A DNA stretch of 8,630 nt. Source: an uncultured Blautia sp. (lineage in GTDB: Bacteria > Bacillota > Clostridia > Lachnospirales > Lachnospiraceae). The notes beneath the pieces are model-generated. The model was not told the origin of the DNA. It ran no database searches and saw nothing but the letters and a program-made list of their open reading frames with translations. Made by a program: the position numbers and the translations under genes. Positions 1 through 6,186 of the stretch are shown piece by piece. How positions within the stretch are numbered: position 1 is the first letter of the stretch; every line of letters starts with the position of its first letter. The stretch lies in contig UQCM01000084.1 in the NCBI GenBank assembly GCA_900539525.1, positions 1-8,630 on the forward strand, in the 5' to 3' direction.

Positions 1-394
1 CGGCAAAGTGGGTGTCGGAATCGGGAGATTTGTGGTTTGAGGTTACACAGGAAACCGTTTTTAAGGGTGGAACCGATTATCCGGTTCTGGACGGTGAGAT
101 CAAGGTGGGAGATGAAATATTCGAATGTAAAGTAGAATTTAATGGTGCCTATACTGTAAGTTTTTGGGAAGAAAACGACTGGGAGTTGGTAAAGAAAAGC
201 GATAAATTAAAGAGAAAGTCATCTAAAGAACTAGTGGTGGGGACTTGTCGGTTTGGAAAAAAGAAACTGGTGGTTAAGGTGCGTGAGGAGATGGGCCAAT
301 ATTTTAATGGCGAAAAGATTACTTTCATCAGGTATCCGGTGGAAGAGACAAGTAAAGACGTGGAAATGAATGATTAAGTGTGGAAGCACATTCA
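1..394 (+). repeat. Diverged mosaic repeat, copy 1 (lipoprotein gene and 3' flank)
   Basis: This segment aligns with 5750-6149. Bases 1-55 match 5750-5804 exactly and 81-133 match 5830-5882 exactly. Bases 309-394 match 6064-6149 with only two differences and continue 17 bp past the stop codon. Between these blocks, especially about 134-230, the copies diverge strongly and copy 2 carries a net 6-nt insertion. Abrupt changes between identity and divergence suggest recombination or gene conversion rather than uniform drift. Confidence 0.85.
3..377 (+). CDS. Small lipoprotein, 5'-truncated by window edge (copy 1)
   Basis: The reading frame is open from the window edge (bases 1-2 are the end of a Pro codon) to TAA at 375-377. 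Compared with the complete copy at 5638-6132, about 38 N-terminal residues including the lipoprotein signal lie outside the window, so the apparent GTG at 12 is an internal Val codon and not a start. The mature part is a small, probably beta-rich domain with motifs SGDLWFEVTQETV, VLDGEIKVGDEIFECKV, CRFGKKKLVV and GQYFNGEKITFIRYPVEE. I do not recognise a named family. By homology with copy 2 it should be anchored on the outer face of the membrane. The gene is followed after 93 bp by a HEAT/pseudo-phosphatase gene, the same order as copy 2, so the two products may work as a pair. The function is unknown. Confidence 0.8.
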   Translation, partial: AKWVSESGDLWFEVTQETVFKGGTDYPVLDGEIKVGDEIFECKVEFNGAYTVSFWEENDWELVKKSDKLKRKSSKELVVGTCRFGKKKLVVKVREEMGQYFNGEKITFIRYPVEETSKDVEMND

Positions 395-409
395 CCATTT
401 TAGGAATCC

Positions 410-453
410 TGAACCATGGAGTAAGGAGAGAAACGTGGAACATTGTGAAGGTG
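410..453 (+). repeat. Shared 5' leader repeat, copy 1
   Basis: This leader matches 7349-7395 at 42 of 44 aligned positions, with one 3-nt insertion in the other copy. It begins at a TGA triplet and contains the core GGAGTAAGGAGAGAAACG. It ends exactly 17 nt before the start codon of the downstream gene in both places, although the downstream genes are unrelated. It could be a recombination leftover or a shared untranslated leader with a regulatory role. Confidence 0.8.
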
Positions 454-456
454 TAC

Positions 457-462
457 AGGAGG
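457..462 (+). promoter_or_regulatory. Ribosome binding site (AGGAGG) fixing the start of HEAT paralogue A
   Basis: A perfect AGGAGG sits 8 nt before ATG 471. The frame is open back to GTG 378, directly after the lipoprotein stop, but that GTG has no such site in front of it. A start at 471 also gives 362 residues, matching paralogue D (361 residues). Confidence 0.85.
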
Positions 463-470
463 ATTCATAC

Positions 471-1559
471 ATGAAATGCAGAAATAATTATAGGAATAAA
501 CAGAAATACCTTGATGATGTGATACAGTCGGAGAATCTTCCTGAAGATGTCGACCTTCTAAAGATGTACCGGTTGGCTGGGGATAAAAACCCGTGTATTC
601 GCTGGAGTGTGGCCAAAGCACTGGTGAGGCGGTATGTTCCGGAGAGTGAAGCAGTGCTTCGGTCGATGACATACGACAAAAACAGTCTGGTACGGATCAA
701 TGCCATTGATTCTTTGGGTATCGGGCGGCAGAAAGAAACACTTCAGCGCTTAAAGGAATTGATCAGAAACCAGACTGGAAAGCAGGAATCTGGATATGCC
801 GTGATGTCATATTTCGATGTCTGGGTAAACCGATATGGTTATAGCCGGGAAAGTATGCACGGATATCTGACAGACATCCGGGAGTTTTACGAAAAAGAGA
901 ACAGATCATGGGTATTGATAAATTACGAGCGGAATCGCTATCTGGCAGGCGAGAGGGATGCCATAGAGAAGATGATTGATCTGATAAAAAACGCAGGTCA
1001 GGAGGAGACAGATGTATTGCCTGCGGTAATCAGTACCATTAATGAAATCATGAGTCTTTCATCAAAGGAAAATATAAAAAATGCTTTAAGTACGGTTTCG
1101 CCGTCCATACTGGAAACATGTCCTGATAAAGTAAGAATCGATCAGTACTCACTTCAGATTCTGTTTTTGGACAGAGATAATACAGGAACATCCCAGCTTT
1201 TGGAGTTCATAGGCGAGTCACTGAATACAGATTTCGTATTCAGTTCTGCCGGATTGGAACCCGGAAAAAGGATAAACGAAAACCTGTCTCAGCTTATCAA
1301 AAGAAAAACAGAAACAGACATAACAGGATTTCAATATCCGAAACCGGTCATGCACCTTTACTGGTATGATTTTATAGTGCCTGTGGGGCAGAAACTGAAT
1401 CCGGAAGATTATCCTTTTCAGACGATAATACCAGTATTAGAAGATGTGGATGAAAATATATGGGACTGGGATCAGGGGGAAAGAATGGTGAAAGACGTGT
1501 GTTCGTATATATACAGCAAGCAGGGTTGTTGTTTGCAAAGAGATAAGCACGGTTCCTGA
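471..1559 (+). CDS. HEAT-like repeat protein with degenerate LMW-PTP-like C-terminal domain (paralogue A)
   Basis: A 362-residue cytoplasmic protein with no signal peptide or membrane segment. Residues about 10-215 form alpha-helical HEAT-like repeats; visible signatures are DKNPCIRWSVAKAL, MTYDKNSLVRINAIDSLG, SYFDVWVNRYGY and YERNRYLAGE. Residues about 229-345 resemble the low-molecular-weight tyrosine phosphatase/ArsC fold: ILFLDRDNTGTS (230-241) aligns with the family P-loop VCxGNxxRS, SSAGL (258-262) with the family SAG motif, YDFIVPVG with the next strand, and IWDWDQGERMVKDV with the C-terminal Asp loop and helix. The nucleophilic Cys is Asp234 and the P-loop Arg is Thr240, while Asn237 and Ser241 are kept, so ordinary phosphatase or arsenate reductase chemistry is not expected. 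It may be a binding module or pseudoenzyme. The C-terminus has an extra Cys-Cys tail absent from its paralogues. The upstream lipoprotein gene lies in the same frame, separated by 93 bp. The function is unknown; the domain reading comes from pattern recognition. Confidence 0.85.
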   Translation: MKCRNNYRNKQKYLDDVIQSENLPEDVDLLKMYRLAGDKNPCIRWSVAKALVRRYVPESEAVLRSMTYDKNSLVRINAIDSLGIGRQKETLQRLKELIRNQTGKQESGYAVMSYFDVWVNRYGYSRESMHGYLTDIREFYEKENRSWVLINYERNRYLAGERDAIEKMIDLIKNAGQEETDVLPAVISTINEIMSLSSKENIKNALSTVSPSILETCPDKVRIDQYSLQILFLDRDNTGTSQLLEFIGESLNTDFVFSSAGLEPGKRINENLSQLIKRKTETDITGFQYPKPVMHLYWYDFIVPVGQKLNPEDYPFQTIIPVLEDVDENIWDWDQGERMVKDVCSYIYSKQGCCLQRDKHGS

Positions 1560-1587
1560 GGCGGAATTGACAGAATAAGAGAAACCT

Positions 1588-1616
1588 CACATCTTTTTCT
1601 GAATCTGGGAGATGTG
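1588..1616. other. Small inverted repeat in the spacer between paralogues A and B
   Basis: CACATCT (1588-1594) and AGATGTG (1610-1616) form a perfect 7-bp stem around a 15-nt loop. No T run follows it, so it is not a typical intrinsic terminator. It could be a chance palindrome or a processing hairpin between two co-transcribed genes. Confidence 0.3.
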
Positions 1617-1658
1617 CAGACAGGACAGCTAAGGAATATCAACATGGGAGTTGGGTGA

Positions 1659-2807
1659 ATGAAGAAAGAAAAAAATAACTTTACATATAAAATGCGCTTT
1701 ATGGAAGAAATCATAGAGGAAGGTTATGTGCCTGCCCCGGAAGAACTGGAAAAAATCTATGTCATGTCAGAAGATAAAAATCCTCACATACGGGCGAAAG
1801 TGACAAGAGTGTTATCTTTGCGACCAATGAAAAAGACGGAGGAAATATTGCGTAACATGACTTATGACAAGAACAGATATGTACGGGGCGCTGCGGCGAA
1901 GCATTTGGCACATGGCTGTGAAATGGAAACATTAAGTCGTCTGAAAGAACTGATGAGTTCTCAAAATTCACTGATTCGTTACTGTGCAATCGATAGCCAT
2001 TTTGATGTCTGGGTAAATATGTTTGGCTACAATAAAACGAGCATGGACAAATATCTAGAAGATATAGAAAGTCTGTATCATAACGAAAAGAATATTTTTC
2101 TGATGATGCTCTACGAAAGACAGCGTTGTTTTGCAGGAAAAGAAGAAGCGTTGACCAGGCTTCGGAAAGCATTACAAGGTGAATTTTCAGATGATTACAG
2201 AATCCGAAATGCAGCTTTGGATAAGATCGTATCTCTGAGAACATACGCAAACAGGGATAAGATAAACCGTATGCTGCATGAAGCATATCACACAGTTTCA
2301 GATGAGTACGGGCTGAAAACCAAGATAAAAAAATATCTGGAGCAGCCGGAATGGCCGAGAGTATTGATTCTGGACAGATGTAACTCCAGATTATCGCAGC
2401 TGCTGGAATATGAAGCATTTCTGGATAAGTTTTTTCTGAAATTTTTTGCACTGTCAGCCGGAACAGATCCGGATGAGGCGATTGATGCAGGGCTGGCAGC
2501 ATTTCTGAAAAAGGAAAAGGAATATGATATCAACAGATATCAATGTCCGGAAAGGATTCGTATTCTAAAAGAGTTTGACTATATTGTGCCAATAGGAATC
2601 GTACTTAATCCGGATGATTATCCCTTTCACAGGATCATTCCCCTGTTTGAAAATGTGGATGAAAACAGGATGGATTGGGATGAAGGAAAACAGATGCTGA
2701 AAGCTGTGTGTAAATACATATACGGCAGAATAGACGATGCCCCGGATTTCGAAGAAATAGAAAAAGTCCGTGAGATGATAAGGGAATTTGTGGAGGGGGA
2801 CATATGA
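1659..2807 (+). CDS. HEAT-like repeat protein with degenerate LMW-PTP-like C-terminal domain (paralogue B)
   Basis: A 382-residue protein starting at ATG 1659, with GGGAG at 1646-1650 as ribosome binding site 8 nt upstream. It aligns with paralogue A over nearly its whole length: EDKNPHIRAKVTRVL, MTYDKNRYVRGAAAKHLA, HFDVWVNMFGY and YERQRCFAGKEE in the helical part. In the C-terminal part it shows RVLILDRCNSRLSQLLEY, LSAG (Ser266) and FDYIVPIG. At the P-loop the Cys position is Asp239 and the Arg position is Leu245, with Asn242 and Ser246 conserved, again a phosphatase-like shell without its catalytic pair. The C-terminus is about 20 residues longer than in paralogue D and rich in Glu/Lys, probably one extra helix. 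It lies 99 bp after A and 84 bp before C, in the same frame as both, consistent with tandem duplication and co-transcription. This is the most divergent of the four copies. Confidence 0.85.
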   Translation: MKKEKNNFTYKMRFMEEIIEEGYVPAPEELEKIYVMSEDKNPHIRAKVTRVLSLRPMKKTEEILRNMTYDKNRYVRGAAAKHLAHGCEMETLSRLKELMSSQNSLIRYCAIDSHFDVWVNMFGYNKTSMDKYLEDIESLYHNEKNIFLMMLYERQRCFAGKEEALTRLRKALQGEFSDDYRIRNAALDKIVSLRTYANRDKINRMLHEAYHTVSDEYGLKTKIKKYLEQPEWPRVLILDRCNSRLSQLLEYEAFLDKFFLKFFALSAGTDPDEAIDAGLAAFLKKEKEYDINRYQCPERIRILKEFDYIVPIGIVLNPDDYPFHRIIPLFENVDENRMDWDEGKQMLKAVCKYIYGRIDDAPDFEEIEKVREMIREFVEGDI

Positions 2808-2891
2808 CAGGGAGTGATATACAGAAGACCGGGGAAACTGTCTGAAAATAGAAATGCAAGAAAGTACCGAACAATGGATTGAGGTGACCGG

Positions 2892-4286
2892 ATGAAGATA
2901 CAAAGAACGGATTTGAGAAGAAGTTGTGATAAAAAAGCGATACTCCTGTCTGTCCTTGGAACGCTTACTGCACTGGAGCACGAAACGATTACCGTTGATG
3001 AAGCAAGCTGCTTTTTGTTTACCCCTGGCATGGTTGATCTGTTAAAAAGCTGTCATTGCAGCAGGGATATTATTAACATCATAGAAGAAGGATGCGAACT
3101 GGAGGATGTGGAATCGCTGGCTCCAAAGAGTTTTCTGGATGAAATCAGAAAGCTTCAGCAAAAAACGCTGGACACGCTGGGACAGCTGAGCGAAACGGCA
3201 GAACACAAATGGATCAAACAGGTGGAAGGCGATTTGTCGTATAAGAAGAAATTGGAGTATCTGGAAAATATTCTGGACACAGGCATCCTGCCTGACAGGG
3301 AGAACTGGGGAAAGATCTATCAATGTGCAAAGAACAGCACTGCACATATCCGGATGGCAGCGGCTCATGTGCTGGGAATGTACGGCTGTGCACGTAATGA
3401 ACGTTATCTGCGTCATTTGACATATGATAAAAAACGGATGGTACGCATATGTGCCATTCGGGCTCTGCAGCAAAATGGACGACAGAAAGAGTCTCTGGAT
3501 CGCTTATTTACATTGATGTCAGCGAAGTCGTCTGCAATCAGGGGATATGCGGCAGGCGCTTATTTTGATATCTGGGTCAATCGGAACGGTTATACAGTAC
3601 CCGGTATGGAAGCATACCGGGCAAAAGTTGAAGAACGATATCAGAAAGAGAAAGATCCGTTTGTACGGGTTTTTTACGAAAGAAACCGGTATCTGTCAGG
3701 AGATAAGGCAGGACTTGCCAACTTACAGAGATTAGTCTGCGAGACGCAGGACTATTGTGTTCAGGAGACTGGTGTGAAACTCTTGTTGGAAATGCGTAAA
3801 CAATCCAATGAAAAGGAGATGAATCAGATTTTCGAGGAGGCAGCCGGTTATGATGAGGAATCTTTTTATTTTACAAAGCAAATGAGAGCTGCTGCAAAAC
3901 GAAAGGAACAGCCGGCAATATTGATCATTGATCAGGATAATTCAGGGATTTCCCAGTTGTTTGAGTATTTCGGCTCAGTGGGAAATTTGAGGGTAGATTC
4001 AGCCGGACTCATCCCTGCGAAAAAAATCAACAAGAAAGTGAGAGATTTCGTACAGCACAATGAAAATTGTGCCATCCAGAAATTCCAATATCCAAAAGGT
4101 ATCAGACATCTATGGAAATATGATTATGTTGTTCCCATCGGCGTCAAACTGCGGGAAGATGAGTATCCTCTCCAGAGAATCATCAGGATGTTTGAAAATG
4201 AGGATGAAAGCGTCACTGATTTCAGGAAAGCAGAAGAAATGTGGAAAGAATTAAGTGAGTTTATCAAGGATGCGAATGGGCTCTGA
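2892..4286 (+). CDS. Fusion: DUF3969-like domain + HEAT-like repeats + degenerate LMW-PTP-like domain (paralogue C)
   Basis: A 464-residue protein, about 100 residues longer than its paralogues at the N-terminus. GAGGTG at 2881-2886 precedes ATG 2892 by 5 nt. Residues about 12-100 form a separate helical domain (KKAILLSVLGTLTALEHE, LFTPGMVDLL, DIINIIEEGCELEDVESL) that from memory resembles the stand-alone DUF3969 family of about 110 residues. Residues about 110-330 are the HEAT-like part: STAHIRMAAAHVLG, LTYDKKRMVRICAIRAL, AYFDIWVNRNGY, YERNRYLSGDKAG. Residues 342-464 are the LMW-PTP-like domain with AILIIDQDNSGIS, DSAGL (Ser370) and YDYVVPIG. Asp347 stands at the Cys position and Ile353 at the Arg position; Asn350 and Ser354 are kept. 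Its last residues are close to those of paralogue D, and 33 bp of the 3' end (4235-4267) are identical to 7209-7241. The fusion suggests that the two families act together. The function is unknown. Confidence 0.85.
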   Translation: MKIQRTDLRRSCDKKAILLSVLGTLTALEHETITVDEASCFLFTPGMVDLLKSCHCSRDIINIIEEGCELEDVESLAPKSFLDEIRKLQQKTLDTLGQLSETAEHKWIKQVEGDLSYKKKLEYLENILDTGILPDRENWGKIYQCAKNSTAHIRMAAAHVLGMYGCARNERYLRHLTYDKKRMVRICAIRALQQNGRQKESLDRLFTLMSAKSSAIRGYAAGAYFDIWVNRNGYTVPGMEAYRAKVEERYQKEKDPFVRVFYERNRYLSGDKAGLANLQRLVCETQDYCVQETGVKLLLEMRKQSNEKEMNQIFEEAAGYDEESFYFTKQMRAAAKRKEQPAILIIDQDNSGISQLFEYFGSVGNLRVDSAGLIPAKKINKKVRDFVQHNENCAIQKFQYPKGIRHLWKYDYVVPIGVKLREDEYPLQRIIRMFENEDESVTDFRKAEEMWKELSEFIKDANGL

Positions 4287-4326
4287 ACAGTTACGTAGTA
4301 TGAGTGAAGGGGAAGAAAGTTCATAT

Positions 4327-4785
4327 ATGATTGACGAGATAAAGGTAAACGAATTCCAACAGGAAAATTCATTAAATACAATATCTGATAAAACTAAAAT
4401 CATGACGGAATTTCGTATTGTCGGGGATTTCTTCAGTCCGGAGGATATTACCAAAGAACTGGAAATCATACCCACAATGGTGAAACACCGGGGAGAACCC
4501 GTCCGGAAAACTGGCAGAAAATGTCTGTATTCAGAATGGCAATACAATACCGGGTATGAAGAAATCATGGATATCCGGATACATCTGGAGACCATTTACC
4601 AAATGTTTAATCCAAAGGTAAAAAAACTATGTGAACTAAAGAAAAAGTATCATTTAGATTTTGTCCTTGGTATTGTACCGGTGATTGAAAATGGAGCTGT
4701 ACCTGATATAGTATTTCCCCCGGAATTTCTGAGATTTGTATCAGAAATAGGAATGAGTTTTGACATTGATTTATACGTAAATTAA
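4327..4785 (+). CDS. DUF4279-like protein (first of two)
   Basis: A protein of about 152 residues from ATG 4327, preceded by the purine-rich AAGGGGAAG (4307-4315). Other in-frame starts are GTG 4255, ATG 4270, 4276 and 4300, the first three overlapping the end of paralogue C; the start is uncertain. After about 25 low-complexity residues the domain runs from MTEFRIVGDFFSPEDI to the C-terminus. It shows the DUF4279 pattern: an N-terminal strand followed by 'SPEDIT..L.I.PT', then a basic 'KHRGEPVRKTGR' segment, a Trp-containing strand (EWQYNTGYEE), a long helix, and a closing FLRFVSEIGMSFDIDLYV. DUF4279 has no assigned biochemical role; from memory it often sits in clusters of small immunity-like genes. 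The product is soluble, with no signal peptide. It lies 40 bp after paralogue C and 37 bp before the second DUF4279-like gene. Confidence 0.75.
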   Translation: MIDEIKVNEFQQENSLNTISDKTKIMTEFRIVGDFFSPEDITKELEIIPTMVKHRGEPVRKTGRKCLYSEWQYNTGYEEIMDIRIHLETIYQMFNPKVKKLCELKKKYHLDFVLGIVPVIENGAVPDIVFPPEFLRFVSEIGMSFDIDLYVN

Positions 4786-4812
4786 ATGCGTTTCCGTATC
4801 GGTCTGGCAGAA

Positions 4813-4817
4813 AGGAG
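4813..4817 (+). promoter_or_regulatory. Ribosome binding site supporting a TTG start
   Basis: AGGAG at 4813-4817 (within AAAGGAG) lies 5 nt before TTG 4823 and 8 nt before TTG 4826. No ATG or GTG lies nearby in the frame, and the conserved domain begins only a few residues later, so a TTG start is the best reading; the second TTG has the better spacing. Confidence 0.7.
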
Positions 4818-4822
4818 AAAAT

Positions 4823-5491
4823 TTGTTGGCACAAGAACCGGAAGTTGAAGAGTTTAAGACAAGATGTGAAGTAAGATTGAAGGTTGAAGGAAGAAAGTGT
4901 GATCTGGAGAAGATTACAGAAGCCACAGGAATTGTTCCGGCGGAGATACGTTTTACAAATGGAGAATGTAATGGATACTCAGCGGAGCAGCTGGCATATT
5001 GGATTTATAAAATAGAAATGAAAGAGACACTGGACATTGAACAGCAGGTAGATGAATTGGAAGCAGTTTTCGCATCAAAAGTATATCTGTTACGAAAGCT
5101 AAAAAAACTTCATTCATTTAAAATAGGTATTGATGTGGTATCAGAGATAGCAGGTGATGAGACACCATGTCTTTGTTTTAGCAGTTCTTTTCTGAGGATG
5201 GTATCCAAACTGGGAGCAGAGCTGAATGTTATTCTCCGGGTATATCAAGAACAGCTGGACACCGTGAAAGTAGATAATTTTGTTGAAAATGATGATATTT
5301 ACGGTTTTGCTTCATATGTTCAGAATTTGTCGAAAGCAGAGCAGGATAAGGGAATTGAATATTTGATGAGCAGGAAGAAAGATATATCTGAGGAAGGTGT
5401 TAAAAAACAGTTTTTGGATTTTATGAATCAACCGGATTGTCAGAATATTGAAGGAATTTGGATGAAGCTTATGGATATTTATCTGGAATAG
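4823..5491 (+). CDS. DUF4279-like protein with C-terminal helical extension (second of two)
   Basis: A 222-residue soluble protein with a TTG start (4823, or 4826 by spacing). Residues about 13-141 follow the DUF4279 layout seen in the preceding gene: TRCEVRLKVEGRKCDLEKI, ATGIVPAEIRFTNGE, a Trp-containing strand (LAYWIYKIEM), a long helix with KVYLLRKLKKLH, and FLRMVSKLGAELNVILRVY at the end. It lacks the basic RGEP segment and is only distantly similar to its neighbour, so the two are old paralogues or separate acquisitions. Residues about 142-222 are an added, mostly helical and charged segment (DIYGFASYVQNLSKAEQDKG, EGVKKQFLDFMNQPDCQ) of no family I know. The frame stays open for 49 codons beyond the TAG, up to the start of the next gene, so the original C-terminus may have been longer. 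Confidence 0.75.
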   Translation: MLAQEPEVEEFKTRCEVRLKVEGRKCDLEKITEATGIVPAEIRFTNGECNGYSAEQLAYWIYKIEMKETLDIEQQVDELEAVFASKVYLLRKLKKLHSFKIGIDVVSEIAGDETPCLCFSSSFLRMVSKLGAELNVILRVYQEQLDTVKVDNFVENDDIYGFASYVQNLSKAEQDKGIEYLMSRKKDISEEGVKKQFLDFMNQPDCQNIEGIWMKLMDIYLE

Positions 5492-5512
5492 GATTCACAG
5501 GAGATCCTGCAC

Positions 5513-5641
5513 TTGAAAATGATTGAAAAAAACAGAGAAGGAAAGTCAAAATTATCATTCAACACAATATTCGATTCGATATGGGCATTTCAGGAGGACG
5601 GTAGTAACATACTTGATTTACAGGTAAGGAGTATCTTATGA
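5513..5641 (+). CDS. Possible small ORF, or in-frame tail of the preceding gene
   Basis: A 42-codon frame starts at TTG 5513, with AGGAG at 5499-5503 nine nt upstream; an ATG at 5519 is the alternative. Its TGA overlaps the start of the lipoprotein gene (TTATGA at 5636-5641), which would allow translational coupling. The peptide contains KLSFNTIFDSIWAFQEDG and NILDLQVRSIL, which looks protein-like but matches no family I recognise. It is in the same frame as the upstream DUF4279-like gene, so it may instead be a separated C-terminal remnant of that gene. Low confidence. Confidence 0.3.
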   Translation: MKMIEKNREGKSKLSFNTIFDSIWAFQEDGSNILDLQVRSIL

Positions 5642-6132
5642 AGAAAGAAATAAAGAAGTATCTGATAGCAGGGATTGCAGTTGTCTGCATGCTTTTGCTT
5701 ACATCCTGTCAGGATCTTCCAAATGGTGAGCGGCCGTTTGACTATGGTCCGGCAAAGTGGGTGTCGGAATCGGGAGATTTGTGGTTTGAGGTTACACAGG
5801 AAACAGTTCCTAAGGAAGGTGACAGACGCCCGGTTCTGGACGGTGAGATCAAGGTGGGAGATGAAATATTCGAATGTAAAGTGGGATTTGATATGACATA
5901 TTACATACGATTCTGGGAAAAAAGTGATTGGGAGAAATTACAGAAATCAGGTGGATTAAAAGGCGAAAAAGTGGATTCATTAGCGTTATTAGCAGGTGTT
6001 TGTCGTTTCGGAAAAAAGAAGCTGGTCGTCCATGTTCTTGATGAAGTGGGGCAATACTTTAACGGCGAAAAGATTACTTTCATCAGGTATCCGGTGGAAG
6101 AGACAAGCAAAGACGTGGAAATGAATGATTAA
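5638..6132 (+). CDS. Small lipoprotein (copy 2, complete)
   Basis: A 164-residue protein starting at ATG 5638, with AAGGAG at 5626-5631 six nt upstream. The N-terminus is a classic lipoprotein signal: MKKEIKKYL, a hydrophobic stretch (residues 9-21) and the lipobox L21-T-S-C24. Cys24 would be lipidated and the mature protein tethered to the outer face of the membrane. The mature region (SGDLWFEVTQETV, VLDGEIKVGDEIFECKV, CRFGKKKLVV, FNGEKITFIRYPVEE) is rich in predicted strands and charged residues and belongs to no family I recognise. It is a mosaic paralogue of the truncated gene at the window start: the N-terminal and C-terminal thirds are almost identical at the DNA level, while the central part (about residues 70-100) differs. 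HEAT paralogue D follows after 54 bp, as paralogue A follows copy 1. A surface lipoprotein paired with a cytoplasmic HEAT protein could fit an immunity or sensing role, which is inference only. Confidence 0.85.
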   Translation: MKKEIKKYLIAGIAVVCMLLLTSCQDLPNGERPFDYGPAKWVSESGDLWFEVTQETVPKEGDRRPVLDGEIKVGDEIFECKVGFDMTYYIRFWEKSDWEKLQKSGGLKGEKVDSLALLAGVCRFGKKKLVVHVLDEVGQYFNGEKITFIRYPVEETSKDVEMND

Positions 6133-6149
6133 GTTTGGAAGCACATTCA
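5750..6149 (+). repeat. Diverged mosaic repeat, copy 2 (lipoprotein gene and 3' flank)
   Basis: This is the partner of bases 1-394. Identity is complete over 5750-5804 and 5830-5882, and 84 of 86 bases match over 6064-6149, which runs past the stop codon into the spacer. The interior is divergent. Confidence 0.85.
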
Positions 6150-6186
6150 ATCATTTAAGGACTCTGAAGCAAACGGGGGAAATACG

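Noticed and set aside
378..470. N-terminal extension of paralogue A from GTG 378
   Set aside because: No ribosome binding site precedes GTG 378, whereas ATG 471 has a perfect AGGAGG; the paralogues lack the extension, and the segment contains the shared leader repeat.
1567..1595. TTGACA-like -35 box in the spacer between paralogues A and B
   Set aside because: No acceptable -10 box lies at 16-18 nt spacing (CATCTT matches only half of TATAAT).
1762..2502. Long open frame on the - strand (246 codons)
   Set aside because: It lies opposite the well-supported paralogue B, its composition is typical of an antisense shadow, and it has no recognisable domain.
2804..2845. 13-codon ORF starting with ATGA overlap at the end of paralogue B, with GGAGG at 2792
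   Set aside because: It has a good ribosome binding site but is too short and matches nothing; it could be the remnant of a displaced gene start, without further support.
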